Below, in pieces: positions 42,687-51,108 of a DNA stretch of 64,000 bases. The notes under the pieces are model-generated. The model was not told the DNA's origin, ran no database searches, and saw only the letters and a list, made by a program, of their open reading frames with translations. The translations under genes and the position numbers were made by a program. Numbering within the stretch: the first letter of the stretch is position 1; each line of letters opens with the position of its first letter. The stretch comes from CAWJMD01 sp963700925. Lineage in GTDB: Bacteria; Actinomycetota; Actinomycetes; Actinomycetales; CAWJMD01. The DNA lies in assembly GCA_963700925.1 (NCBI GenBank), contig OY969553.1:3038001-3102000 (forward strand), in the 5' to 3' direction.

Positions 42687-43298
42687 TCAGGTGCTGCTCG
42701 TCGCCAACCGGTAGCCGATGCCGCGCACCGACGCGACCCTCAGGTCGCCGGTCACCGAGGCCAGTCGCCGCCGCAGTCGCTTCACGGCCGACACCACCGA
42801 CTCGTCGTCACCGAGGTAGGGCCGCCGCCACACCTGCTCGGTCAGTGCGGCGAACGTCCAGACACGGCCCGGGTCTGCCGCGAGCAGCGCCAGCAGGTCG
42901 AACTCCCGAGCCGAGAGTGGGAGAGCCCTTCCACACCAGCTGATCTGGCGTCCGGCCCGATCGACGTGCAGTCGGGGCGCGTCGTCGAGGGGGACGGCAG
43001 GCACGGCATTGTCGAGGAGGTGCACGGCCCGCGCGACGTCGCGGGCGACGAGCACGGTCGCGCGTTCGCCGGCGACCTCGATCACGCGCGCGGCCTGCAC
43101 CGGCGAGAGGCCGATCACGACCACGATCGGCTCGACCGGGGTGGTGTCCGGCGGTGGCTCGGGCAGGGGGTTCTCGGGCAGGGCGTGGTCGAGCCTCAGA
43201 GCGGCGGCCCTGAGGTCGAGGACGTTGTCGCCGGGAATAGCCGGTGCCCGAGCCGAACCGTGACTCAACCCCGGCGCCTGCCTCGTCTCGTGAGTCAC
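42687..43298 (-). CDS. Winged-helix transcriptional regulator (Trans_reg_C/OmpR-type DNA-binding domain)
   Basis: 203 residues. C-terminal OmpR/PhoB-type winged helix (about 115-200): LPLSAREFDLLALLAADPGRVWT, LTEQVWRRPYLGDDESVVSAVKRLRRRL and VRGIGYRLA. The N-terminal part resembles the length of a receiver but lacks an obvious phosphoacceptor Asp in the right context, and begins IVVVIGLSPVQAARVIEVAGE. This is therefore an atypical or orphan response regulator, with no histidine kinase nearby. GTG 43298 follows GGGGAGG at 5 nt. Divergent from the giant subtilase gene and a candidate regulator of it. Confidence 0.8.
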   Translation of the reverse strand: MTHETRQAPGLSHGSARAPAIPGDNVLDLRAAALRLDHALPENPLPEPPPDTTPVEPIVVVIGLSPVQAARVIEVAGERATVLVARDVARAVHLLDNAVPAVPLDDAPRLHVDRAGRQISWCGRALPLSAREFDLLALLAADPGRVWTFAALTEQVWRRPYLGDDESVVSAVKRLRRRLASVTGDLRVASVRGIGYRLATSST

Positions 43299-43619
43299 TC
43301 GGCCTCCCCCGCAACCCCTGCGAGTCTCGATTTGTGGTCTTTCCGCACCGTCCGACCCCAACGGTCCCTCAGTGCCGCGATTTTGGCACTGATGCCTGGG
43401 TTTGTGGCAGGGCCGAACTGTTGGTGATTTCCGGGCTGCGTGCACAGAGAGTCACTTTCCTCCGGGCGGTTTCGACCGCATTCTGCCCCCGAACTGCCCC
43501 TCGCCGGTCCGCCGAGCGACCTTCCGGCTGCGGTCGACGGCGGGCCATGGTCACAGGATCGGCTGATCCGCCGGAAGAACCCGGCGGACAGCCGACCCAT
43601 CCTGCCCAGGAGGCTCGTC
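43299..43619. promoter_or_regulatory. 321-bp divergent control region with operator-like palindrome
   Basis: Between the winged-helix gene and the subtilase gene. It contains a perfect palindrome with 8-bp arms TCAGTGCC/GGCACTGA (43368-43375 and 43384-43391, 8-nt centre) and a small GCGGT-TTCG-ACCGC hairpin (43466-43479) with a UUCG loop. SDs for both genes lie at its ends. No confident -10/-35 pair was identified. Binding of the palindrome by the adjacent regulator is inferred. Confidence 0.45.
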
Positions 43620-46600
43620 GTGACCCGAGTAAAGCCTTTCCGTCCTGTTGCCCTGGTGATCGCCCTCGCTGCCGGGCTGCTCGCCGCCGGTCCGGCGGGT
43701 GCAGCACCTCCCGCCGGCGCACCCCAGCGCGAACCGGCCCAGGTCGACGAGCGCGTGACCGCCGACCTGGAGAAGGACGGCAAGGCGGACGTGTGGGCGG
43801 TGTTCGGGGAGCGAACCGACCTCACGGGTGCCGACGCCATCGACGACTGGGACGCCAAGGGCCAGTACGTGTACGACCGCCTGACGGCCACGGCTGACGC
43901 CAGCCAGGCCTCCGCGCGCAAGCAGCTGGAGACGGCCGGCGCCGACTTCGAGCCGTTCTGGATCAGCAACCGCATCCTGGTGCGTGGGGCGGACGAGGCC
44001 CTGACCGGCCAGATCGCCGCGATGGACGGCGTCGAGAAGGTCACTGCCAGTGTCGAACTGGCGAACGAGAAGCCGACACCTGCCGAGGCGGAGGCAGGTC
44101 TCGACGCGGTGGAGTGGGGCATCGCGGCCATCAACGCCGACGACGTCTGGGCGCAGTTCGGGAGCCGCGGCGATGGGCTCGTCGTGGCCAACATCGACTC
44201 GGGGGTCCAGTGGGACCACCCGGCGCTGCGCGCGGCGTACCGCGGCAGCGAGACCGGCGGGGTCAACCACAACTACAACTGGTTCGACCCGGGTCACCAC
44301 TGCGACGCCGCCGGCGCCGTGCCCTGCGACAACAACGGTCACGGGACCCACACGATGGGCACGATGGTCGGTGAGGACGGGGCCAACCAGGTGGGCGTGG
44401 CGCCGGCAGCACGCTGGGTCGCCGCCATGGGCTGCGGTTCCAGCACGTGCGCCGACAGCGACCTGCTCGGGTCGGGCCAGTGGACGCTCGCGCCGACCGA
44501 CACCAGCGGGGCGAACCCGCGCACCGACAAGCGACCGCACATCGTCAACAACTCGTGGGGCGCAGCCAACGGTTCGGCCATCGACCCCTGGTACGACGAG
44601 ATCGTCTCTGGCTGGACGGCGTCCGGCATCTTCGGGATCTTCTCGAACGGCAACTCCGGACCTGGCTGCGACACGACCGGCTCACCGGCCGACGGCCCGC
44701 ACTCCTACGGGATCGGCGGCTTCCAGTCGAACGGCAGCGTCTACAACAACTCGAGCCGCGGTCCTGGCGTGAACGGCGAGATCCGGCCGGCGATCAGCGC
44801 GCCGGCAGTGGCCGTCCGCTCCTCCGTTCCCGGCAACAGCTACGCCTCGTTCACCGGCACCTCCATGGCGGCGCCGCACGTGGGTGGCTCGGTGGCGCTG
44901 CTGTGGTCGCTCGCACCGGCCCTGGTCGGTGACATCGACGGAACGCGAGCCCTGCTCGACAGCACCGCGGTCGACGTCAACGACGTCAGCTGCGGTGGCA
45001 CCCCTGCCGACAACAACGTCTGGGGCGAGGGCAAGCTCGACGTGCTGGCCGCCGCGACCCAGGCGCCGGTCGGCGACACCGGCACGCTGTCAGGCACCGT
45101 GACGGACAGCGCCGACGGTGATCCCGTCGCGGGGGCGACCGTCACCGTCGCCGGCTCCGTCGACCGCACCCTGACGACCGGCGCGGACGGCACCTACAGC
45201 GCCCTGCTGCCGGTCGGCGACTACGACGTCTCGGTCGCCGCCTTCGGGTACGCGGGCGAGACTGCCGACGCCACAGTGGCTGTCGACGCCACCACCACGG
45301 TCGACTTCGCCCTCGACGGCGCGGCCCAGTACTCGGTCAACGGCATCGTGTCGGACCCTCGCGGTGACCCGGTCGCGGGCGCAACCGTGACCCTTGGTGG
45401 CACACCTCTACCGCCGGCCACCACGGACTCGTCTGGCGTGTTCACCTTCGCCGACGTGCCGGCCGGGCAGTACACGCTCACGGTGACACCGTCGTCGGCG
45501 TGCGCCGACGCCGTGAGCCAGGCGCTCACCGTCGACGGCAACGAGGTGGTCGCGATCACCCTGCCCGACAAGACCGACGCCTACGGGTACAGGTGCTACA
45601 CGACCGCAGGCACGTGGGTACCGGGCACGACCAAGCTGGCCCTCACCGGCGACGACGCCAGCCAGCAGATCACCCTCCCGTTCCCCGTGACGTTCTACGG
45701 CCAGCGGTACGAGAGCGCCTTCGTCAGCACGAACGGCCACCTCAACTTCCTGGCCGCAGCCACCGCGTTCGGCAACGTGAACATCCCGGCGCCGGCGGTG
45801 CCGAACGCCGCCGTGTACGCGTTCTGGGACGACCTGAACATCGATGCGACAGCCGGCGTCTACACCGGCACGGCGACCGTCGGCGGCCGCCAGGCCCTGG
45901 TCGTCGAGTGGCGCAACGCCGCCATCTTCGGGGCCACGGGTCTGAGGATCGACGCTGAGGCGCTGGTGTTCGCGAGCGGGGAGGTTCAGCTGAACTACCG
46001 CGGCATCGACCCGGCGCAGGACCGGGAGCGGGGCAGCTCGACGACCGTCGGCATCGAGAACCAGACGGGCACCGTGGCGACGAAGTTCTCCTTCAACACG
46101 ACGTCCCTTGCCGATGGCCGGTCCGTCGTGTTCGACCTGCCGCCAAACGGTTTCGTCTCCGGCACTGTCACCGACGGCAACGACGGCCAGCCGGTCTCGG
46201 GCGCCACGATCACCGTCACCGACTCCGCCGGGGCCGTGGTCAGGACCCTCTCCACCGATGGTCAGGGGAACTACGGTTCGCAGCTCTGGCTCGGCACGTA
46301 CACCGTGACGGCCAGCAAGACGAACTACGTGACGGGCTCCCGCTCCGTCACCATCGCGAGCGACGGGCAGTCCGTCGACGCCGACTTCGTGCTGGCCACG
46401 GCGCGAGGTGAGGTCAGCCCGAGCGGCCTGGACTGGCTGCTGCCACAGGGGCAGCGGCGCAACGCCGTCCTGACCCTGCGCAACACCGGCACGGTGCCGA
46501 TGACCTACACCATCGGGGAGACGGGGGGTCAGCAGGTCGAGCGCCAGGGTGTCTCCGAGACCAGCGCGCAGATCGCCTCGCGCGACCCCTTGGCCAAGTC

Positions 46601-48029
46601 GGCGGCGGTCGAGCTCACCGCTCGGCAGCGCGCCGCCGTCGTGCCGATGGCGCCAGGTGACGTGCTGGCGGAGTGGCCGGCCAGCGGAGTGACAGTGCCC
46701 TGGGGTGTCGGCGTGTCCAGCAACCTCTGGATCTCGGACCCCGACCCGGCCTCGGTGAACAACACCGAGTTCGCCGCGGCCGGCACGCCGACCGGACGGG
46801 TCTGGGACGCCGACTGGGCCGGCACCTGGAACGGCGACATGTCGAAGGACACCCGCTCCGGCCTGATGTGCCAGGTGAATGTGGGTGGTGACAACGGCAT
46901 CCACTGCTGGGACGAGGCCACCGGCGACGTCGGGTACTCCCTGACGGGAGCGCCGTGGTCGGCGATCTCCCAGCGCGGGCTGGCCTACCGGGAGGACGAC
47001 GACACGTTCTACATCGGTGGCTGGAACGAGGGTGTCATCTACCACGTGGCCGGTGACTCGCACCCGACGCCCGGCGAGACGCTCGGCTCGTGCACACCGG
47101 AGGAGGAGGGCATCGCCGGGCTCGCTTGGAACGGGACGGCCGGCTCCCTCTGGATGACCGGCAGCACGGCGGACAACACCATCTACCAGCTGAACCCCGA
47201 GACGTGCGCGACCCTCTCGACGCTCGGCTTCCCCGAGACCGAGGCGTTCAGCGGCGCCGGCCTCGAGATGGCGGCGGACGGCAACCTCTGGATGACGTCG
47301 CAGACGTCCGGCACGGCGTACCTCGTCGACAGCGGGGTGCCGGCAGTGTCCGACGTCCCGTGGCTGACGGAGAGCCCGACCAGCGGCACGGTGGCACCGG
47401 GCGGGACGGCGCGGGTCACCGTCTCCGTCGACACCGCGGGTCTCGAGTCCGGCATCTACGAGGCCAACGTGCTCATCGCCACGAACAGTGGACGGCAGGC
47501 GACTGTGCAGGTGCCGGTCCGGCTGGTGGTCTCGGGCTACTGGACCGGGGTCAACGCCGGTGGCGCGTCGTACCGCGACCGCAGCGGCATCACCTGGAGG
47601 GCCGACAAGCAGTACGCGGCCGGCTCGTACGGTTGGGTTGGCACGTCGACGACGAAGGCCGCGAACGCCGGCGTCGACTTCAGGGGCACCGAGGACGATG
47701 CGCTGTACCGCGACCAGCGGATCGGCATGGACGCGTACACCTTTGACGCGGTCCCGGCCGGCACGTACGAGGTGACGCTGGACTTCGCCGAGCTGAACCG
47801 CTCGCCACGGGTCGACTGGCGGCGGTTCGACGTGTCGGTCAACGACCAGTGGGCGCTGGTGGGCCACGACACCGCACAGGAGGTGGGAGGGCAGGCGGCC
47901 GACCGGCACACGTACCGCGTCGAGGTGCCTGCCGGCGGCGGCCAGATCAGCGTCGAGTTCTTCGACCGCCGCGGCTACCAGCCGTCGATCATCAACTCGA
48001 TCGCGGTCGTGCACCGTCCGGACTTGTGA
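43620..48029 (+). CDS. Giant secreted subtilisin-family (S8) serine peptidase with malectin-like C-terminus
   Basis: 1469 residues. Signal peptide about 1-29 (VALVIALAAGLLAAGPAGAA). Propeptide-like segment to about 165. Subtilase domain with Asp193 (ANIDSGVQWDH), His241 (NNGHGTHTMGT) and Ser415 (GTSMAAPHVGG). Then three CarboxypepD_reg/Ig-like units starting GTVTDSADGDPVAGAT, GIVSDPRGDPVAGAT and GTVTDGNDGQPVSGAT. The block between units two and three (FYGQRYESAFVSTNGHLNF) resembles a nidogen/PA14-like beta domain. A later region has repeated GNLWMTS-type segments, and the C-terminal 170 residues (VNAGGASYRDRSGITWRADK) form a malectin-like carbohydrate-binding domain. Probably an extracellular protease tethered to sugar or protein polymers. 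GTG 43620 follows AGGAGG. Confidence 0.92.
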   Translation: MTRVKPFRPVALVIALAAGLLAAGPAGAAPPAGAPQREPAQVDERVTADLEKDGKADVWAVFGERTDLTGADAIDDWDAKGQYVYDRLTATADASQASARKQLETAGADFEPFWISNRILVRGADEALTGQIAAMDGVEKVTASVELANEKPTPAEAEAGLDAVEWGIAAINADDVWAQFGSRGDGLVVANIDSGVQWDHPALRAAYRGSETGGVNHNYNWFDPGHHCDAAGAVPCDNNGHGTHTMGTMVGEDGANQVGVAPAARWVAAMGCGSSTCADSDLLGSGQWTLAPTDTSGANPRTDKRPHIVNNSWGAANGSAIDPWYDEIVSGWTASGIFGIFSNGNSGPGCDTTGSPADGPHSYGIGGFQSNGSVYNNSSRGPGVNGEIRPAISAPAVAVRSSVPGNSYASFTGTSMAAPHVGGSVALLWSLAPALVGDIDGTRALLDSTAVDVNDVSCGGTPADNNVWGEGKLDVLAAATQAPVGDTGTLSGTVTDSADGDPVAGATVTVAGSVDRTLTTGADGTYSALLPVGDYDVSVAAFGYAGETADATVAVDATTTVDFALDGAAQYSVNGIVSDPRGDPVAGATVTLGGTPLPPATTDSSGVFTFADVPAGQYTLTVTPSSACADAVSQALTVDGNEVVAITLPDKTDAYGYRCYTTAGTWVPGTTKLALTGDDASQQITLPFPVTFYGQRYESAFVSTNGHLNFLAAATAFGNVNIPAPAVPNAAVYAFWDDLNIDATAGVYTGTATVGGRQALVVEWRNAAIFGATGLRIDAEALVFASGEVQLNYRGIDPAQDRERGSSTTVGIENQTGTVATKFSFNTTSLADGRSVVFDLPPNGFVSGTVTDGNDGQPVSGATITVTDSAGAVVRTLSTDGQGNYGSQLWLGTYTVTASKTNYVTGSRSVTIASDGQSVDADFVLATARGEVSPSGLDWLLPQGQRRNAVLTLRNTGTVPMTYTIGETGGQQVERQGVSETSAQIASRDPLAKSAAVELTARQRAAVVPMAPGDVLAEWPASGVTVPWGVGVSSNLWISDPDPASVNNTEFAAAGTPTGRVWDADWAGTWNGDMSKDTRSGLMCQVNVGGDNGIHCWDEATGDVGYSLTGAPWSAISQRGLAYREDDDTFYIGGWNEGVIYHVAGDSHPTPGETLGSCTPEEEGIAGLAWNGTAGSLWMTGSTADNTIYQLNPETCATLSTLGFPETEAFSGAGLEMAADGNLWMTSQTSGTAYLVDSGVPAVSDVPWLTESPTSGTVAPGGTARVTVSVDTAGLESGIYEANVLIATNSGRQATVQVPVRLVVSGYWTGVNAGGASYRDRSGITWRADKQYAAGSYGWVGTSTTKAANAGVDFRGTEDDALYRDQRIGMDAYTFDAVPAGTYEVTLDFAELNRSPRVDWRRFDVSVNDQWALVGHDTAQEVGGQAADRHTYRVEVPAGGGQISVEFFDRRGYQPSIINSIAVVHRPDL

Positions 48030-48049
48030 GGTAGGGAGACCTCACTGCC

Positions 48050-48122
48050 CCACCGTCCCCTGGAGAGGGTCGCGCTGGTGTTCTGGTCCACGGAGCAGCA
48101 GCGGCACTCCAGGGGACGGTGG
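48050..48122 (+). terminator. Long perfect inverted repeat after the subtilase gene
   Basis: 16-bp perfect arms CCACCGTCCCCTGGAG (48050-48065) and CTCCAGGGGACGGTGG (48107-48122), separated by 41 nt with no obvious inner stem. It starts 21 nt after the stop. The arm length suggests a strong hairpin terminator, though the large loop and absence of a U-tract are unusual. Confidence 0.6.
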
Positions 48123-48160
48123 TGCGCCCGGCCCCTGCCTGCGCCTGTCTGCCTGTAACA

Positions 48161-48220
48161 CCTGACGACACCTGACGACACCTGACGACACCTGACGACA
48201 CCTGACGACACCTGACGACA
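48161..48220. repeat. Six perfect 10-bp tandem repeats (CCTGACGACA)
   Basis: Six exact head-to-tail copies with a partial unit (AACA) in front. They lie between the subtilase 3' hairpin and the convergent hydrolase gene, which ends 17 bp further on. Perfect identity points to recent expansion by slippage. No coding role is seen. Confidence 0.95.
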
Positions 48221-48236
48221 GAGACATCGCGCGACG

Positions 48237-49286
48237 TCAGTGGTCGCGGGCCTCGCGGATCAGGCTGACGCCGGGTGTGAGCGTCGAGCCGTCCGTGTTG
48301 AGCTGGCTGAGTGCAGTGCTGATCTCGTGCACGAGTCGGGTCGAGATGGGCAGCGACAGGTGTCCCGCGCCGCGCACGAGCACGTTGTGGGCCGACAGTG
48401 CCGGATGCACCATCCGGGCGTTGCGCTTCGGGACGATCATCTGGTCGAGGTCGGACCAGTAGCAGATGAAGCGCGTCTGGCAGCCTGGCACGTCGAGGTC
48501 GAGCTCGGTGGTCAGGTCACTGCCGGGGCGCAGCTGCCGGGCGAGACGGTAGGGCAGGAGCATGTACGCGGTGTAGGTGCCGGCATGTGGAGTGCCCATG
48601 GTCACCAGGGTGTGCACCCGCTCGTGGCCACCGAGTCGCTGCACGTAGTAGCGGGCGATCAGCCCGCCCAGGCTGTGGCCGATCACGTGGATGCGCTCGT
48701 AGCCGGTGCGGGCCACCAGCCGCTCCACCTCCTCGGCCAGGCACACCGCGGCCGCGCGCACGTCGTTCGTCGTGGGTGAGTAGCCGGCCGTCATCACGCG
48801 GCCGAAGCCCCGACGGCGCAGGCCGCGGCGCAGAAGCGTGAAGACAGAACGGTTGTCGACCATCCCGTGCAGCAGCAGGATCGGCGTGCCAGCCGCCTCG
48901 ACGTCGCCGACCATGAGCCCACGCTGGGCCGGGCCGAGGCTGTCGAGCCCGTACAGGTCGCGGTCGTCGGGTCGCTCACGCAGCAGCCCGAAGGGGTAGA
49001 CCGCGACGTGTGCTGCCTGCCAGGCCGCCTCGACGGCGATTCCGGCGACGCCTGCGGGCGTGAGCGCCGTCCGGACCCCGGTTCCCACCTCCTGCCAGGT
49101 GGCGCGGCCGCGGCGGAGGGCGCCGTCGACGATGGGGGTCAGCGTGACCTCGGCGTGGCGGGCGAGAGCCGAGGCGCGCGTGCTGCGACGCCCGCCACGC
49201 ACCGCGCGGTCGACGGCGCCGTCGACCGCGTCAGGGTTGCTGCCGTCGCCTTCGTCTGGGTCGGGCACGACGGGAGCGGTGCTCAT
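48237..49286 (-). CDS. Alpha/beta-hydrolase, lipase/esterase-like
   Basis: 349 residues. The hydrolase core starts near residue 125: ILLLHGMVDNRSVF provides the oxyanion-hole HG, and VIGHSLGGLIARYYVQ the nucleophile elbow (Ser near 210). A late RGAGHLSLPIS supplies the His, and YWSDLDQMIVP probably the Asp. It resembles triacylglycerol lipase/LipA-type hydrolases with a cap after the nucleophile strand. The first 120 residues are charged then amphipathic with no export signal, so it is probably cytosolic or membrane-associated. ATG 49286 follows GGGGAGGG. Divergent from the OFA transporter gene. Confidence 0.85.
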   Translation of the reverse strand: MSTAPVVPDPDEGDGSNPDAVDGAVDRAVRGGRRSTRASALARHAEVTLTPIVDGALRRGRATWQEVGTGVRTALTPAGVAGIAVEAAWQAAHVAVYPFGLLRERPDDRDLYGLDSLGPAQRGLMVGDVEAAGTPILLLHGMVDNRSVFTLLRRGLRRRGFGRVMTAGYSPTTNDVRAAAVCLAEEVERLVARTGYERIHVIGHSLGGLIARYYVQRLGGHERVHTLVTMGTPHAGTYTAYMLLPYRLARQLRPGSDLTTELDLDVPGCQTRFICYWSDLDQMIVPKRNARMVHPALSAHNVLVRGAGHLSLPISTRLVHEISTALSQLNTDGSTLTPGVSLIREARDH

Positions 49287-49327
49287 GGCGCCCTCCCCTT
49301 CGAGCCGGCCCCCTGGCGGGGGATGAC

Positions 49328-49342
49328 TTGTTGACCGGACAA
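49328..49342. promoter_or_regulatory. Operator-like palindrome TTGT-N7-ACAA
   Basis: TTGTTGACCGGACAA at 49328-49342 is a short palindrome with the TTGT/ACAA ends common to GntR- and LacI-type sites. It lies 42 bp upstream of the hydrolase start and 225 bp from the OFA gene in a 280-bp divergent region. No regulator gene of that type is adjacent. The rest of the region holds only the SDs of the two genes and an A-run near 49452. Confidence 0.25.
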
Positions 49343-49566
49343 CGATCTGGTCTGGACGGTAGCAACACCACCGAGCCACGGAGCGGTGAATGCAGCCGTG
49401 TCCAGCACGTTGCTTTGCCCTGATTGACCCGACTTGTGACCACTCGCCGGAAAAAAACTACCGCTCACCGGATGCCAGTCGTGGTTCGTTGCTCACCGCA
49501 GCACGGGTGTGAACGATGGGTCTCGCGCTCTGCCCAGACCGTCCCGCCCTCAGACGAGGTGAGTCG

Positions 49567-50976
49567 ATGCTGTCCGTTTTCGCACGTGAACGCACGGTGG
49601 CCCCAGCCGGCTTCAACCGATGGCTGATCCCGCCCGCCGCCCTGGCGGTGCACCTGTGCATCGGGCAGGCGTATGCGACGAGCGTCTACAAGAACGCCCT
49701 GGTGGCGCACTTCGACGCGACCCTGACGCAGATCGGCGTGATCTTCTCGATCGCGATCGTCATGCTCGGGCTGTCGGCCGCCGTGATGGGCACCTGGGTG
49801 GACCGCAACGGGCCACGGGCAGCGATGTTCACGGCGGCCTGCTTCTGGGCCTCGGGATTCCTCGTCGGCGCACTCGGGATCTCGACCGACCAGCTGTGGC
49901 TGGTGTACGTCGGGTACGGCGTCATCGGGGGCATCGGTCTCGGGATCGGCTACATCTCGCCGGTCTCCACGCTGATCCGGTGGTTCCCGGACCGCCCGGG
50001 TCTGGCGACGGGCATGGCGATCATGGGATTCGGCGGTGGCGCACTGATCGCGAGCCCGGTCTCGAACGCGCTGCTGCAGGCCTACGACAGCGGGTTCACG
50101 CCGTCCGACCCGGCGTCGGTCGCCTCCGGCGACGCGGTTGCGAAGCTCTTCGTCACGCTCGGGATCGTCTACTTCGCCTACATGGTGTTCGGTGCCTTCA
50201 CCGTGCGTGTGCCGGCCGAGGGCTGGAAGCCGGAGGGCTTCGACCCGTCCACGCTGAAGACGAAGAAGCTCGTCACCACCGCGAACGTCTCGGCCGCGAA
50301 CGCCATCAAGTCGCGCTCGTTCTGGCTGCTGTGGATCGTGTTGTTCTGCAACGTGACTGCTGGCATCGGCATCCTCGAGCAGGCGTCGCCGATGATCCAG
50401 GACTTCTTCCGCGAGGGCCGGACGTCCACGGTCACCGCAGCGGTCGGAGGAGGGTTCGTCGGCATCCTCTCGATGGCCAACATGGCGGGCCGGTTCGTCT
50501 GGTCGTCGACGTCGGACGTGATCGGCCGCAAGCCGATCTACATGGTCTACCTCGGCGTCGGCATGGTGCTCTACCTCGGGCTCGCGCTGGCGGGCAGCAC
50601 CACCACCGCGCTCTTCGTGCTGCTGGCCGTGGTGATCCTGTCGTTCTACGGCGGCGGCTTCGCCACGGTGCCGGCCTACCTGCGCGACCTCTTCGGCACG
50701 GTCCAGGTCGGCGCGATCCACGGGCGGCTGCTGACTGCCTGGTCGGCCGCCGGAGTCGCCGGGCCGCTGATCGTCAACTCCTTCCTCGATGCTCAGGGCA
50801 CGCCGGGCCAGCTGACTGCCGACGCGTACCGTCCGGCGCTCTTCACGATGGTGGGCGTGCTCGCCGTCGGCTTCGTCGCCAACCTGCTGGTTCGGCCTGT
50901 GCCAGAGCGGCTTCACGCGGCCGAGGGAACGCTCGAGGGAGCTGGGTCCATGTCTCGGGAGGAGGTGTCGAGATGA
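49567..50976 (+). CDS. OFA-family (oxalate/formate antiporter-like) MFS transporter
   Basis: 469 residues, 12 membrane segments. The OFA signature is clear: RWLIPPAALAVHLCIGQAYATSVYKN at the N-terminus, GIGLGIGYISPVSTLIRWFPDRPGLATGMAIMGFGGGAL in the first half (read in part), and FATVPAYLRDLFGTVQVGAIHGRLLTAWSAAG near the end. Characterised members exchange oxalate for formate or import related monocarboxylates. ATG 49567 is preceded by GAGGTGA; the upstream extension has no conserved sequence. The stop overlaps the start of the 35-residue small partner (ATGA). The convergent YdeP-type oxidoreductase may metabolise the carried substrate or a C1 product. Confidence 0.88.
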   Translation: MLSVFARERTVAPAGFNRWLIPPAALAVHLCIGQAYATSVYKNALVAHFDATLTQIGVIFSIAIVMLGLSAAVMGTWVDRNGPRAAMFTAACFWASGFLVGALGISTDQLWLVYVGYGVIGGIGLGIGYISPVSTLIRWFPDRPGLATGMAIMGFGGGALIASPVSNALLQAYDSGFTPSDPASVASGDAVAKLFVTLGIVYFAYMVFGAFTVRVPAEGWKPEGFDPSTLKTKKLVTTANVSAANAIKSRSFWLLWIVLFCNVTAGIGILEQASPMIQDFFREGRTSTVTAAVGGGFVGILSMANMAGRFVWSSTSDVIGRKPIYMVYLGVGMVLYLGLALAGSTTTALFVLLAVVILSFYGGGFATVPAYLRDLFGTVQVGAIHGRLLTAWSAAGVAGPLIVNSFLDAQGTPGQLTADAYRPALFTMVGVLAVGFVANLLVRPVPERLHAAEGTLEGAGSMSREEVSR

Positions 50977-51080
50977 CCGGCACGACGCGACTGTTCACGG
51001 CCTGGGCCCTGGTGGCGGTGCCCTTGGCCTACGGCGTGTACCAGACCCTCGTCAAGGCCTCGTCGCTCTTCGGGGGCTGA
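50973..51080 (+). CDS. MFS transporter small subunit (35 residues)
   Basis: Tiny membrane protein, MTGTTRLFTAWALVAVPLA through LVKASSLFGG, with one hydrophobic helix (about 8-27). Proteins of this size and sequence accompany OFA-type carriers in many actinobacteria and are annotated as transporter small subunit. ATG overlaps the transporter stop by 4 bp, which strongly suggests stoichiometric co-translation. Function presumably stability or gating of the carrier; no direct evidence here. Confidence 0.85.
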   Translation: MTGTTRLFTAWALVAVPLAYGVYQTLVKASSLFGG

Positions 51081-51108
51081 GCCGCCCTCACGACAGGTGC
51101 GGCGGCTC
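51079..51108. terminator. Bidirectional hairpin between convergent genes
   Basis: 8-bp arms GAGCCGCC/GGCGGCTC (51079-51086 and 51101-51108), 14-nt loop, overlapping the small-subunit stop and the last codons of the oxidoreductase gene, which converge with only 7 bp between them. Confidence 0.5.

Noticed and set aside
45408..48014. 868-residue minus-strand ORF opposite the subtilase gene
   Set aside because: Shadow ORF; the plus strand encodes clear conserved domains throughout.
48161..48220. Possible CRISPR array
   Set aside because: Units are 10 bp, contiguous and without spacers; no cas genes are nearby. Same for the 11-bp array at 58475-58551.
48042..48227. Minus-strand ORFs with repeating SSGVVRCRQV-type peptides
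   Set aside because: They are translations of the tandem repeat; no SD or homology.
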